A DNA stretch of 64,000 nt from NCBI RefSeq assembly GCF_052857255.1, contig NC_135500.1, positions 45,510,772 to 45,574,771 of the forward strand, given 5' to 3'. Position 1 is the stretch's first letter; the number at the start of each line of letters is the position of its first letter. Below, in pieces: positions 1 to 11,276 of this stretch. Source of the stretch: Amblyomma americanum (taxonomy: Eukaryota; Arthropoda; Arachnida; Ixodida; Ixodidae). Below the pieces are notes generated by a model that searched no databases, was not told the DNA's origin, and saw nothing but the letters and a program-made list of their open reading frames with translations. A program made the position numbers and the translations under genes.

Positions 1-159
1 TTGCGCGCAGGAGACTCGGCCGACAAGGCGGGTGCTATGTTTACGAATGCCGGCGCACCACTCCACAGCAATCTTCCGCGGTGCTGGGTCCGTGCGGACT
101 TTCTCTATTAATTTAACCAGCGAATGAACCACCGGCGTACTGTCAAAACACTATTCTGA

Positions 160-1290
160 CCTACCTTTTTAATTACAGCAATAATTGTACAAAAAAGGCA
201 CAAGAATGCTCAAATATCAGAGGTACTATTTGTCGTCTTCGTTAGCCTCATTGGACGAGACAGCTCCACCTATCACAGTACCGAAAACGATTTGTAAGAT
301 TAAGTACAGCGCAGAGTTTAGATAGCAAGAGAAATTGACAATATTTTGAAAAATATAAGCCTACCAGCAATTCTCCGAGACTTTTAGATTAATATTGGTG
401 TACAAATCTTAAACAATATTAATGTTTTCTTTGATACAATCGCACTAATATTTTGTATGCTAGATATTTTATTCCTATGATAGTATAGTATACATTCCGC
501 CTGAGGCTCTACAGTGTCGTGTGAGCCCGGGAGCACACGGAATCGATGTGGTTATATCAGCGAAGATCTGAGTTAAATAAAAGGCCCAAGTTTTTATGCT
601 GCCGAGTTCTTTCGATTTCATCATTACCAATGCTGTAGGAATATTCGATGGTAGTTTTACTCGTAATTGACATAAAAACAGCCTTCACCAAGTTTATGAC
701 CTTTTGCAATCATCGCACAATTTATTTCAGTAAGGCCGAGTACAATTTTACATTGTTGTTGTGAGTTTTTATGCTGTTTTATCTTGCAGTCAACGGCGAA
801 AGGTTTGGCTGCTGAGATCATTATTGAAAATAATGAATAAAATAGGGGTTATCACGGACGTTACGCAGGGGGACTAGATTTCCTTTCCCTCAACTGAACA
901 TACTGCTAAGGAGGACGGAAATAAGAGGTAAACTATCTTTTGATGGTGTCATTCTAAAAAGTGTAGCCTTAGTTTTTGTTAATAATTTTTGGGTGGAATA
1001 TTTTACCGATAACTTTGGCAATGTTCATAAAAGTTTCATCAGTATGACCAGAAGAATTAACTGTTTTCGAAAGGTCCTGTACTAATGCGATCAGCTGAGA
1101 TGTTGTAGGTTGTGCTTACCGGAAACCATGTTGAACTTTAGATGTCAAGTTATATTTCTGTAAGCCTGCAGGCGTTTTGATACTCTCTGCGCATGCAGTT
1201 TAAAGGATATACTCATTAGAGAGACGGGACGATAATTAGCTACGTATATACACTGCCACTTTTAAATGTATGTATAACTTTCGCAAGCTT
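160..1290 (-). pseudogene. Decayed CR1-like LINE reverse transcriptase (copy A)
   Basis: Read on the minus strand, broken frames give the fingerprint of a CR1-group reverse transcriptase. A QHGFR box (near 1120-1130) is followed by a segment like TQLI..LVQDLS, then a TDETFMNIAK segment in place of the usual TD.IFLDFSKAF catalytic block, and an AVDC remnant of the FADD box near 800-820. Many stops and shifts interrupt it. The catalytic aspartate in the first block is replaced (MNIAK where LDFSK is expected). The remnant is too decayed for a family name. The same remnant lies at 41600-42725. Confidence 0.55.
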
Positions 1291-2989
1291 CCATGGGCTA
1301 GGAAACGAACCGTTACTGACTGAGGACTGAAAAGTCAGAGTAAGATATTATTGCGATAGCATTTAAGTTGTCGTCTTGCAAAAGCCAGCCGGGTACTCCT
1401 TAACAAAATCCCCTGATTGGTCGAGAGGTTCATGAAATCATCAGCAGCGCAAAATGTAAAAATCTGAGGACAAGAATGTTCGAATACTTTCTATTGTATT
1501 ATCTTAAGGGATTATACTAACCCTATCCACTCTTCTACGTTAATTTACTCACTAATCCCCATTATCCACATTCATTTTCTTTTACGCACGGCCGCGGCAG
1601 TTTTTCCCTCCAAACGGCACGCCCGCATTGCGCTCAAAGCAGTCTAACGGGAGAGTGGGACCAAACATGCCGCCGGTAAAAGCGGTGTCTTCAAACTGAA
1701 AACGGTGCTGGCCATCGAGGCATCCTTTGCATATCGTCTATTAAGCAGCCATACAGAAGACAGCTGGTCAGCAGAAATAACTTTCACTGCGTTTCACCTC
1801 TTGGACGTTGTATTCTGAAGAAGCCTGACAGAAAATAAGTTTTTAGACGCAGCAAGTCATCTTTCCAGCAGAGTACAGCGTACTATCTTGGCCACCTTAC
1901 CAATTAAAAATTCATGATTTAGGTGGAAAACAGAGAAAACATTCGTTGTTGGAGCCTCCCAAATCCATTGATGACCATGCACGCAGTCGAGGGGGCGTTT
2001 CGCACGACCAGTGTGCAATAAGTGCACATTTTGCGCACCGCCGATTTTAGCTCTCCGGTCCGCATGGGGTTCTTACCTTTCATGCTGCATTCATGCTTCT
2101 TTCCATGCTGCTTTTCATGCCGCCGTCATGTTGTTATAACAGCATTTCGCCAAGTAAAACCGTCAACATTCTTACAGATGTTGAAAAAGAAAACAAGCTG
2201 TGATTTGATGTGAAATCGGCTTCACAGGCCACAGGATAGCAGGGTCCATCACGGGCTGCTCTCACCTCTACCGATTTCGACGAAGAGGAACCAGAGGAGC
2301 CTTCGACATCGGCGGCCGCCACTGACTGCTAGGAGGGAGGGACCAAATGGTACCGCCTCATGGACGAAGCGGCCGAAAAAACTCACCTGCCTTGATCTGT
2401 TGATGCAGGCACCGCGGGGAACACAACAATTCGGCGTACTCTGCTGGACCCCGCCCGCTGTGCGAGCCAGCCGTTCACTCTGCTTCTGTCGTCGACGCCG
2501 GTTGTTATCCTGGACCCCGTCTTGTCGGCGTTGTGCTCGCTTCTGTGGCCAGCCTTTTGACCCTCGCGCCGACCACGAATCACGCGGCCTCTCGTGCTTG
2601 CTCTGCCATTTCACACAGCAAACGTGCCCCGTGTCTTCATCTTCCAGCGTGCCAAGGGGATACGGAGTCGCGGCGGCGCATCTAGCAAGAGAAGACAGAT
2701 AATAAGAACAAGCGGAAGCGTCCAAAGGTGGACTTGACGTGTTGTATCTGAGGAGTCACGGGGTCACAACTCTGGCTTTAAAACTATACGAACCGTATGC
2801 GAAAGCAGCGGCAATAAAAAGACCACCAGCTTTGTCCTGACATGCAAGCGGGTGAAAGTTGTGCACGCAGTCAGCTCTCGTGCGTGCCCAATACCGATCT
2901 ACCTGTCACACGAACCACTTCGTGTATATTTACACGCGCTACACGGCACCGCTGTCACCCACTGACGAAGATTTTTGATGAGTGACCGG
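1291..2989. other. No gene recognised (copy A)
   Basis: This stretch has no convincing gene. A module at about 1605-1730 is similar to 43065-43170 (its copy B partner) and also to 15896-16010 in the single-copy part of the window, so it is a dispersed repeat. Around 2250-2725, overlapping open frames of about 100 aa on the plus strand and 158 aa on the minus strand are also open in copy B. Their composition is rich in Arg, Ser and Cys and I recognise no domain. Confidence 0.4.
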
Positions 2990-3407
2990 AGAGCAGTTTT
3001 GCACGTGCCGTGCGCTGCCATCAATTCCAATTGCCATCAGACTATGCCCTGCCACATCATCCCGGCTGCCACCATGGGTGATGGCTCAGCCTTCAGGATT
3101 CTTGCATGTCCCTGGTACACTAAAGAAATCTGTGATGCGGTTGCGGACTGAAGCAACATGCTCTTGCCTACATCTGATCAGAATACCAAAACTGTGTGCA
3201 CGTATACACTGATGGATCTGCGTTTCCAAAGGCATCGGCAGCAGCTTTGGTAAACCCCGCTCAGCAGACGACCCGGAGAGTAATTTTAGGACCCAATTCT
3301 ATACTTAACCGCTTCAGGGCTTGCGGGCCTTCGGGAAGCGATTCGCCACATCTGCGGAGAGCCGCCTCAGGAGTGGCGCATTTTCACTGACTCTAAACCT
3401 ACACTAC

Positions 3408-5315
3408 TGTCACATATATTAAGGAGCCTAAATTAAATTTTAAAGTAAAGGTGTGAAGAAGACGACGTGGATTAACAAAAAATAAAGAAAATAGAGAAGA
3501 AGCATTCGGTGAGGTGGAGTGAGATGATTGGTGGAGAAGAAAAGAAGATGAAGACGACGACAAAGCTTACATGTACTAAGGTCAAGGATATAAAAGGGCG
3601 AGGGAGAGCGAGACACGGGGGCAACAGCAGAGAAACGGAGGCTCCGGCGGGTCAGGGATGCATCGGCTGGAAGAGAGCGACGCCGGCTACTGCTCCGGTG
3701 AGCTCGCGTTCTACGGCTTCGCATCGTGGACTTCCTCCCGTACCTGAGCCCGTTCAGCGGAGTCAACGGAGGACGCTAGCACCTGCTACGGCCAGGGGTG
3801 TCTCCAGCACTGTTACCACTGTTAAGTGTGGGGCTCCAACCCCATAGTAGGCCACCAGTCTTGGGGGATTTCGCTTCGATCCCACCGCTGCCACCAGTTG
3901 TTAGATGCGGGGCTTCTATCCCGTAGCAGGCCACCGATTTTGGGGGATTGCTCTTCGATCCCACCGCTGCCACCAGTTGTTAGATGCGGGCCCCTGGTTC
4001 GCCTGTGCCGTCTCTCACCAAGGTCGGTGTCCCCGGGTTCCGGATCGGGAGACTGCTGTAGTGGGGGTGACGAAGAGATGAGAGGGTCTTCGAGGTGAAG
4101 AAGAGACTGAAGGGTTTATTTACATTTATACAAAGATTGAAAGAGTGAATCGGGAGCTGGCTGATCACACGCCAGATCGGTGCTTAAATAGGGCCCGCTG
4201 TCCCCAGGTCCCTAGTTGGGGAATCTAGTTCATTAAAAATGCGTCGAATCACTGTGATGTAGATCACGTGTCCAGTCTTCCGGGTCCGCCCCCAGCCACA
4301 CACTCTTGCCACTTCTGGCAGACTAGGGTCCGCGCTGTCCAGGATTCAGTGATGAATAGCCGGAAGGGGGTCCCATGGCCGCGTCGAAGGTCAGTCACCT
4401 GCACTTCACAGCGGTAGCGTGGGAACGAAAGGATCCCACCGCAGTTCGCAGAAGCTTTCACGTGGAGCGTGGGACCGAAAGGCTACCACTGCAGTTTGCA
4501 GAAGGTTCCACGTATAAGGAAAAGCACAGTCTAAGACGAAGTTGTTTTCGAAGCACGAGGAATCCGGCGACGTTGGCTTAGTCAAACCCGGCCGCATTTG
4601 TCACGGCTCATTTGCAGTCCCGCCGCTCGCCGGCTCCCCCGTCGTCCCCTCCGGGAGAAACATGTCCCGGGTGGGTCCGGCGTTGAGAACAAAAGACAGG
4701 TTCACCAAAGCCGTTCTCAGACAGCGGAGGGCCGTTTCACTCCGTAAACAGCAGGGGGGGGGGCGGGAGGGAAGGACCCTTGTAGACGCCACCACCTGCA
4801 CTCGTAGCGCTGCAGCCACATCGACGGCCCTTTGAAGCCTCTGTCGATTGATGATTCCCAGTGGCTTGAATATTCTTGGCATGTTGGCGCCTCCAAACGT
4901 AACACCACCCGTCCGGGTGGTGCCCCCAACGCCAACAACACCAGCATCACCTCCACGGGCGCTTGCACTGGGAGCTGGTACGACGCAGCCAGCGACGCCA
5001 GCCCAAGTACGTCGAACGCCGCCTTGACGCCGGCTACTGGATCCATACAACGCCGCAGCCGCACCGAACCAACCGTGAGCACGAACGCCGACCCATAATA
5101 GTAGAACCTTGGTAGTATTAGTAGACGCTGGTAGCAGTAGTAGCCTCTGGTAGCTGTGTGCCCTGGTCGTATGTATTGTGTTTTGTGTTTGTTTTGTTGG
5201 TTTTGTGTTCTAGTGTCTGTGTCATGTCGGGTGTATTAAATGTGCGTCTGTGCGTGCACACCTGTCGCCTAGGCCATTTTTTCGGTCCGAGTGTTCTCCG
5301 GGGAGATCCGTGACA
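3408..5315 (+). mobile_element. Gypsy solo LTR, copy A, itself interrupted
   Basis: An LTR of the same family as those bounding 19564-35523. It begins TGTCACATAT and ends CCGTGACA, so the termini are TGTCAC...GTGACA. A TATAAAAG box lies at 3589-3596. The flanks are actac (3403-3407) and gctac (5316-5320), a 5-bp target duplication with one change. No internal region follows, so it is a solo LTR left by LTR-LTR recombination. It sits in the RNase H region of a LINE and carries a second solo LTR at 3820-4904. Confidence 0.85.
3820..4904 (-). mobile_element. Nested solo LTR (1085 bp), only in copy A
   Basis: The segment starts TGTTAAGTG and ends ACGTAACA and is flanked by a perfect 4-bp duplication, ccac (3816-3819 and 4905-4908). 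The matching place in copy B (about 45327) is uninterrupted, giving a clean empty site. Read on the minus strand it has LTR layout: a TATA-like CTATTTAAG near 4180-4195, then AATAAA about 70 bp further on (reverse of tttatt near 4117). No gag or pol is attached, so it is a solo LTR of a Gypsy-type element. Diverged relatives occur at 8128-8987 and 51287-52145. Confidence 0.85.
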
Positions 5316-6190
5316 GCTACAATTTTTGGGATGGTTCCTACGCCACACCGCCTGCCAGGCTCTGGCTCTTGATATCACTAGACTCCCATCTTCTCAGGAG
5401 AAAGGCCACCGTATAGTGTTCCAGTGGACCCCTGGACACTGCGGACTCGATGGAAATGAGCAAGGAGCGCCGTCAGCAGTGGTCTGCGCACAGCTGTGCC
5501 GTTCTTGAGTCCGGACACCACTTGTCTCCTTTCGGGATCTATGACTAGTGCTACGGCTGGATACTGAGCCCTGCCGGACACTCGACACATCCGCCTTAAA
5601 CGGCTATATTCGGCGATTGCCTTTTCTGTTCCTTGCGGAATACCACGCCTTATTGTATGCATAATACATAGGTTACATTTAAACGTCGCTTTCACGCGCA
5701 AGTACTTGGACTTAATTGGACAAGCGGACTCCCCGGACCGTACCACATGTGGCGTGCTAGAGACTGTAGAGCATGCTTTAGTGGGGTGCCCAGCATATGC
5801 AGGAGAAAGACTCATGCTAGTATCTGCTTTGAAGGCTCTTGACACCGGGCCCCTCTCGGAGGATTTGATCCTCGGCGCTTGGCCGGATTGTTTAAAAACT
5901 GTACAGGCAACGCGAGCAGTCTCACGCTTTTTAAGCGACTCTGGCCTTGACTTGCGTTTATGATGTTAGAAAGTGTGCCTAGTCTTTTTGTCCTTTATCA
6001 TCTGCCCCTTCCATCCGCATCATCTCCCATCGCGACCCTCTTTTTTCTCCTCTTCCCGTTCCCCAGTGCAGAGTAGCGGGCCAGATATTCATTTTTCAGG
6101 CCACCTCTGCCTTTCCCGTCAATAAACCCCCTCCCGCTCTCTCTCTCAGTGAGCCAACCGGCCCTTATCTCGTTCTCGAGCAGTAACATG

Positions 6191-7309
6191 CTACGCAACT
6201 GGACCATGGAACGGCACGGAGACGATTTGCATTTCTTTCGACTTACCAAACTTCCGCGCTTGTATAAAATATTTCCATGAGAGCAAAATCATTTGTGTTA
6301 TCCAAGTTGTCGCCACGCCGCAGCGGGGGGAACGGAAAATCTCGCTCACACGTTCGGAATACAGGACGCACGGAGAGACGCAGTTCCGATTGTTTATTCC
6401 AGGGCATGCCAGAGTGTTTGCCGAAATCATAATTTAGTCGTGCGCCGTTAGGTGACAAAAGTCTAAAACGCCGGCCCGGCCGAGTCAGCACCTGATTGCG
6501 ATTCAGCGGCAAATTGTGTCGATCCCGTTCTTGAACCTCTCCCAGACAGCTGATGTAAAGCATCACAAGTAGGAGGACAGCAGCTGCTGGCGCGATTCGT
6601 TAACTGCATGCTGATTTCATTATTTGGTTATTTCATTACTAGAGCGCCCCCACCACCTCTTCCGAAATAAAATGGACACTATGGCGCACGTTAATGAGGA
6701 AGATGGTGATTCTGAATTTCTATGGCACAAGAGCATCTTCGCTCAAAGGGCGCCGTAGCACAAATCGCTTTTTTCTACTCAAGGTGCGGCAGATACGCAT
6801 TTTCCATGCCTTTCACCACAAAAAATAGTCGAGAACCAGGCCCGGGGAAAGCTTGCATCCTGTGTATGGCCGATGGGTAACCGAGGCCACTGGAGATCGA
6901 TCCCCGCACTTCCTGCATGTGATGCGGATACTTGATTTAGCACCCTCATCGCAAAGGAAAAGCTGCGGGGAGTGGCCAGCTCATTCGAACTCGAGGAGCG
7001 GAGGGGCTAAGGGTGAAATTGAAAAGAGGCTGAGGACAAAGGCCCGTGTCTTCGACGGCACCAATGGCTGGTTCGCCGCTGCATTCTTGAGTTGTAACTG
7101 ACAAGAGGTCGCCACAGCGGTTTGAGGCAAATTTTAAAATTAAACAGGAGGAATAAAGCAAACTGAGGACCGAGACGCAAACAAGAGAAATTATGCCAGC
7201 AACAATGACCGGCACCATGGCGCAACAAAGGGACCTGTTCGCCCCATCTAGACGCTTGCGGACGCGATCCTTGAAAGCGTTCTGAATGCGTTTCGATGGA
7301 GTGGATGTA
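6191..7309. other. No gene recognised; contains empty site of a B-only SINE
   Basis: No domain or recognisable repeat head is visible. The string tatttccatga at 6270-6280 is the unoccupied target of the SINE at 46653-46966 in copy B. The rest matches copy B from 46978 to 48012. Confidence 0.6.
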
Positions 7310-7612
7310 CCCGCCGCGGTGGCTCAGTGGTTAGGCGCTCGGCTATTTGCCTGGAGTTGCCGCGTTCGAACCAGACTGCGGCGGCTGCGTTTCGGTGTAG
7401 GCGAAATGCTAAGGTGCCCGTGACGTCAGTTCACGTTAAAGATCTCCAGGTGGTCGAAATTATTCCGGAGCCCTCCACTGTGACCCCTCTTTCTTCCTTT
7501 CTTTCATTCTCTCCTTTATCCCTTTCCCTTACGGCGCCGTTCAGGTGTCAGCCGACATGTGAGACATATTCTGCGGCATTTACTTTCCCAAAAAAAAATT
7601 TTCAATTTTTCA
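7310..7612 (+). mobile_element. Ruka-type tRNA-derived SINE (copy A)
   Basis: The head cccgccgcggtggctcagtg holds a tRNA A box and is followed by a B box (GTTCGAACC). The body has the family landmarks cacgttaaagatctccaggt, ccggagccctccact and the pyrimidine-rich ctttatccctttccctta. An A/T-rich tail ends near 7612. It is transcribed by RNA polymerase III in family members and needs a LINE reverse transcriptase to move. The shared partner is 48013-48320. Confidence 0.9.
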
Positions 7613-8127
7613 AGTATAGACATTCAGCAAAGATATTCCTGGCTAGGTAAACCTCAGTATATATTAACGGCGAAATCAGCTCCTCAAAAAACCTTAAAGC
7701 AAAGGCTATTATTGCAGACATCCAGCCAAACGGCCCCACCCCCGCGTGGCATAATGGTCCCCGGAACGCTTTCTCCTATATCTACCTCAGCCCACTCGCC
7801 TTTCAAGAACACGAATTTCCTCCGCCCCAATCTGCGCCCTGCAATAAAGGGAATGCTAACAGTTACAGAATCTAGTTGGAGGGCAGGGAATTAAACTAAT
7901 CGACAAGGCATTTGAACGCGTTAGCTTTACAGCCCCCATTGCGGAAAAAACCTGCCCGTCTGGCGCCTCAGTTGACAGGTAGCAAAGCGAACAGAAGCAA
8001 TATCTCTCTCCACTTTCAGAGGACAGGTAAAAGAGGGAAGCCGAAGAGAGGAAGGGGGAAATGTAGAAGGTGTAGAGCGTGTTGCACTGTAGCTGTTGGA
8101 CAGGATAGGGAGAGTGGGACGGGGATT
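7613..8127. other. No gene recognised; empty site of a B-only LINE
   Basis: Unassigned sequence conserved in copy B. Positions 7646-7661 (ggtaaacctcagtata) are the uninterrupted target of the LINE at 48368-50801. Confidence 0.6.
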
Positions 8128-8987
8128 GAGAGGTGTGCCCCTGGTTCGCCTGGGGCGCCTCTCGCCAGTCTGAGGTCCAGGTGTTCCCCATCGGAAGTCT
8201 GCTGCTACGGAGTGACAAAGAATCGAGATGGGCTTCGAGGTGGAGGAGAGACTGAAAAGGGTTCATTTACATTTTTACAGAGTTCAAAAGAGTACATCGG
8301 GAGCTGGGCGGTCACGTTCCAAACTGCCGCTTAAATAGGGTCCCCTGTCTCCATTCCCCTAGTTGGGAAATTAGTTCATATAAAATGCGTCCAATCACTG
8401 CGATGTCGATCACGTGTCGAGTATTTAGGATCCGCTTACTCGGGCGTCTCTAACACACGCTCGCCACTTCCGGCACGTTATGGTCCGTGCTGTCCCTTCA
8501 AGAGTGATGAAAAGCCCGAAAGGATGCCCAATCCGCGTCGAAGGTTAGACGCCTGCACTGCAGAGCACTTCGTGGGAACGAAAGACCGTCGCTGCACTTC
8601 CGCAGATGGTTTCACTTAGGGGAAAGCGAGGTCTATTGCGAAGCGCGAGCATTCCGGCGTCATTGCTCTCCTTAAACATAGCCGCGTCCACCGTGTCTCA
8701 CTCGAAGCACCGCTGCCCGCGCCACCTCCGACGACAACCGACACCATGTCGTTGCGTGCCCACTGAGTCTGGCGCCATGAACTAATAAGAACCACGGTCC
8801 CGAGGAATGTTCTGAGGCATCGGATGTTCATTTCAACCACCGTAATCAACAGGCGGGATCTCGCGTCGACGCCACCACCTGCATTCGTGGCGCCACAGCC
8901 ACGCCGGCGCCTCCTTGCAGCACCTCTCGATTGATGACTCCCAGTCGCTTGAACTCTGTTGGCATGTTGGCGCTCTCCATTCGTAAC
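8128..8987 (-). mobile_element. Old LTR fragment related to 3820-4904 (copy A)
   Basis: This stretch follows the same order of blocks as the nested LTR. It has ggttcgcct, a block with a TATA-like motif read on the minus strand (from gcttaaatagggtcc near 8330), and an end catgttggcg...cgtaaca at about 8963-8988. The polyadenylation hexamer has decayed. The first part of the LTR, up to about 165 bp, is missing and no clear target duplication is seen. It is older than 3820-4904 and is shared by both duplicated copies. Confidence 0.65.
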
Positions 8988-9974
8988 AGGAGGCAATCGT
9001 GTCACGCCGTGATTGACGTGATAGATCACGCCACCCGCTCGCACTGTCTGAACCCGTGAGTGCATCAATTGTATTGATCGTCTATTATTTTTAAAACCGT
9101 GGACACTTGCTTTCACGTGTCGAACAGCGACTCTGAAAGGAAAGACCGTAAGATCGGTTAGGACGTCTGAAAATTCGAAGTTCACGGTGAAACCATAGGC
9201 ACCGAGTTTCCAGTCTGCCGGGGGGGGGGGGGGCAGATAAGACCTAATTGGTACCTTTTCTGTTCTTCGTTCGTCCCCTCCCCCTCTACCCGCCCATTTT
9301 CCTCCTTGGGAATGCTGCTTTGGAAGAGGTGTATATACACAGACGGATAGGCTATATATGTAAACATCAATTTTTGTCTCCAGTCAAGAGAATATTTTTG
9401 TAAAAATGACCCCATGTATCGTACATACTAAATAAAAGAATGAATACAAGAAACTGAACATGCGTAAATTTGTGGCAGACACTCATAACGTTCTTAGACT
9501 AAGTGTGAGAGATCACTGGGTCACACAAACACTTCCACAACAAGCTAAAAATTTAAAAAGATAATAAACACTACGTTTGTAAAAACCAGTGGCCAGTACA
9601 AACATTTCCACAATAAGCTAACAATTCAAAACTTTAAAACGGGTTATAAACTCCTCATCTTTCAAAAATGGGAAATAAACTGCCAAATTACATACAAAAC
9701 AAAAGGATAGAAACAGCAGTCAAAGGGCAAAGACTGCAATGACGAAGCGCCAAAGCAGGGAATAGAGTGCCGATTTTATGAGAGAGGTTATATTGGGCTC
9801 AAGGGCAGTGGCAGCTTCAAGAAAGATGGCGTATTTTACTGTGACGAAGTTCACTGTGCTTCTTTTAAACAACCTTTCTCCGTAAAGGTTCGAGACTGAT
9901 TTATTTTCTTCTCTACAAATGATTCTCCAAAACAAATGTTGTTGCGTATGTGTATCGCCCTCTTTTCTGGATAA
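8988..9974. other. No gene recognised; G-run
   Basis: AT-rich, with no supported gene. A run of thirteen or so G at about 9221-9234 is followed by pyrimidine-rich sequence. The segment 9720-9974, next to the palindrome, resembles the 5' edge of a Penelope-type element in layout, but no protein domain can be read. Confidence 0.4.
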
Positions 9975-10054
9975 CGTATAAAATAGCGCAACTGCAGACA
10001 AGGACATGAAGGAACACACACATGTCCTTGTCTGCTGTTGCGCTATTTTATACG
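9975..10054. repeat. Palindrome with 34-bp arms (copy A)
   Basis: Arms 9975-10008 and 10021-10054 are reverse complements with one mismatch, around a 12-bp loop. The right arm and the sequence after it (tgtccttgtctgctgttgcg, then caacaagccaaaact) follow the order of the 5' edge of the Penelope-type element near 25495-25570 (cgcttgtcctcgtttttccg, then caaccaagtagcccaact). This suggests two element ends joined head to head. The copy B partner is 53128-53207. Confidence 0.7.
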
Positions 10055-10214
10055 TCATACGCTACCAACAAGCCAAAACTGTGGCCCTATTGGTTTTCGG
10101 AATAACCTGAGTAATTTATGTAAATTGTTCTGGCAGCCGCTATATGGCACTTCATGTAAAAAATTATGTTGTCCCTAGTCATCTCCGCATTCCACTGTGA
10201 GTGAATGTGGAGAG

Positions 10215-11276
10215 ATGGACGTCCACCTAGAACAGCGTGTGAACATAAAATTTTGTGTGCAGCTTGGCAAAACAGCCACACGGACGAATGAGCATCCTTG
10301 TGACGCTTACGGCAATGAGACATTATCGCGGGCGCGAGTTTTCGGGTGGCACAAGAGGTTCGTTTCGGGGAGAACGTCGGTGGAAGACGACACAAGGCAG
10401 GGTCGCCCTTCAACCTCACGGAATGAAAACAACGTGGCCGAATCAGGAAAATGGTACAGCAAGACCACACCATTGCAGTCCGCATGCTATCAGATGCTCT
10501 CGACATTAGTAGGACAACATGCCACAAAATTGTGCGTGAGAACTGGGAGAAACGAAAGCTCTATGCCAGACTTGTGACGCACTCCTTCACACAGGACCAG
10601 AAGGACACGCGGACATCAGTGAGCACTGATTTGCTCTCCGAGGCAGAGAAGGATGCTGCATTCGTCGACAGCATCATAGCTGAAGATGAAACATGGTGTT
10701 TTGAATATGATCCTCAAACAACAAGAGGCTGAGCGCCGAATGGCGGTCCACAAGCTCTCCGGTGTTGAGGAAGGTGCGACGACAGAATACCAAAACAAAC
10801 ACGATGCTGACAGTTTTTTTCGAGGCCAGAGGCGTCATGCACCACGAGTTCGTTCCACAGAGGCAGAAGGTGAATCAGGAGTTTTATATCCGCTTGCTCC
10901 AACACATGAGTGATGCACTGCGACGCCGTCGCCCTGATTTATGGGCATCTGCACAATGGAGCCTTCTAAACGATACCGCAAGGCCGCACACTGCTTTCAG
11001 CGTGACAAAATTTCTCGCCAAGCACAGCATAACTGTACTTCCGCATCTGCCATACTCGCGTGGCCTCACCCCATGCGAATTTTTCCTGCTTCACGTGTGA
11101 AGACAGCCCTTAAAGTCGCTGGATGGAAAGCGTGGAGGCGATTCAAGACGCCACGACAAATGAGCTGACAGCCCTGCCAAAAGAAAGCGATTTCCGACTG
11201 TTTTCAGGACCTCAAGAAGCGTTGGAATCTGTGTATAGACTGCAAGGGGACTATTTTGAAGGGGTGCTGCGTAAAT
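10215..11276 (+). pseudogene. mariner transposase, inactivated (copy A)
   Basis: Broken frames encode a mariner-family DNA transposase. The N-terminal helix-turn-helix region (IKFCVQLGKTATRT, SRARVFGWHKRF, then VEDDTRQGRPSTSR) reads from an ATG at 10215. A frameshift near 10445 moves it to another frame (IAVRMLSDALDISRTTCHK), and a further shift plus stop near 10730 leads to the catalytic C-terminus, open to 11097. Catalytic landmarks are DETWCFEYD, then NDTARPH, then LTPCEFFL. The spacing from the second Asp to the third acidic residue is 34, and that residue is Glu where mariner normally has Asp. The tail continues to about 11276. I could not define terminal inverted repeats. The copy B partner is about 53378-54418. 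Confidence 0.85.

Larger units (their letters stand above)
2990..6190 (+). pseudogene. LINE 3' part with RNase H remnant, copy A (split by a solo LTR)
   Basis: Remnant of the 3' half of a non-LTR retrotransposon ORF2. A YTDGSA motif (around 3200-3230) marks the start of an RNase H domain. The domain is cut by the solo LTR 3408-5315 and continues with FQWTPGHCGLDGNE at about 5418-5460. An open segment at 5706-5963 then carries the C-terminal Cys-rich tail (CGVLE..EHALVGCPAY). A 3' untranslated region with AATAAA at about 6121 ends near 6190. Frames shift several times, so this is dead. The RNase H domain points to the I-group of LINEs. Only the 3' part is recognisable. Confidence 0.7.

Noticed and set aside
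2249..2725. A 158-aa minus-strand frame (169 aa in copy B at 43692-44201) overlapping a 100-aa plus-strand frame, all open in both copies
   Set aside because: No domain, Arg/Ser/Cys-rich composition and overlapping frames. Openness in both copies can follow from recent shared ancestry and GC-rich sequence.
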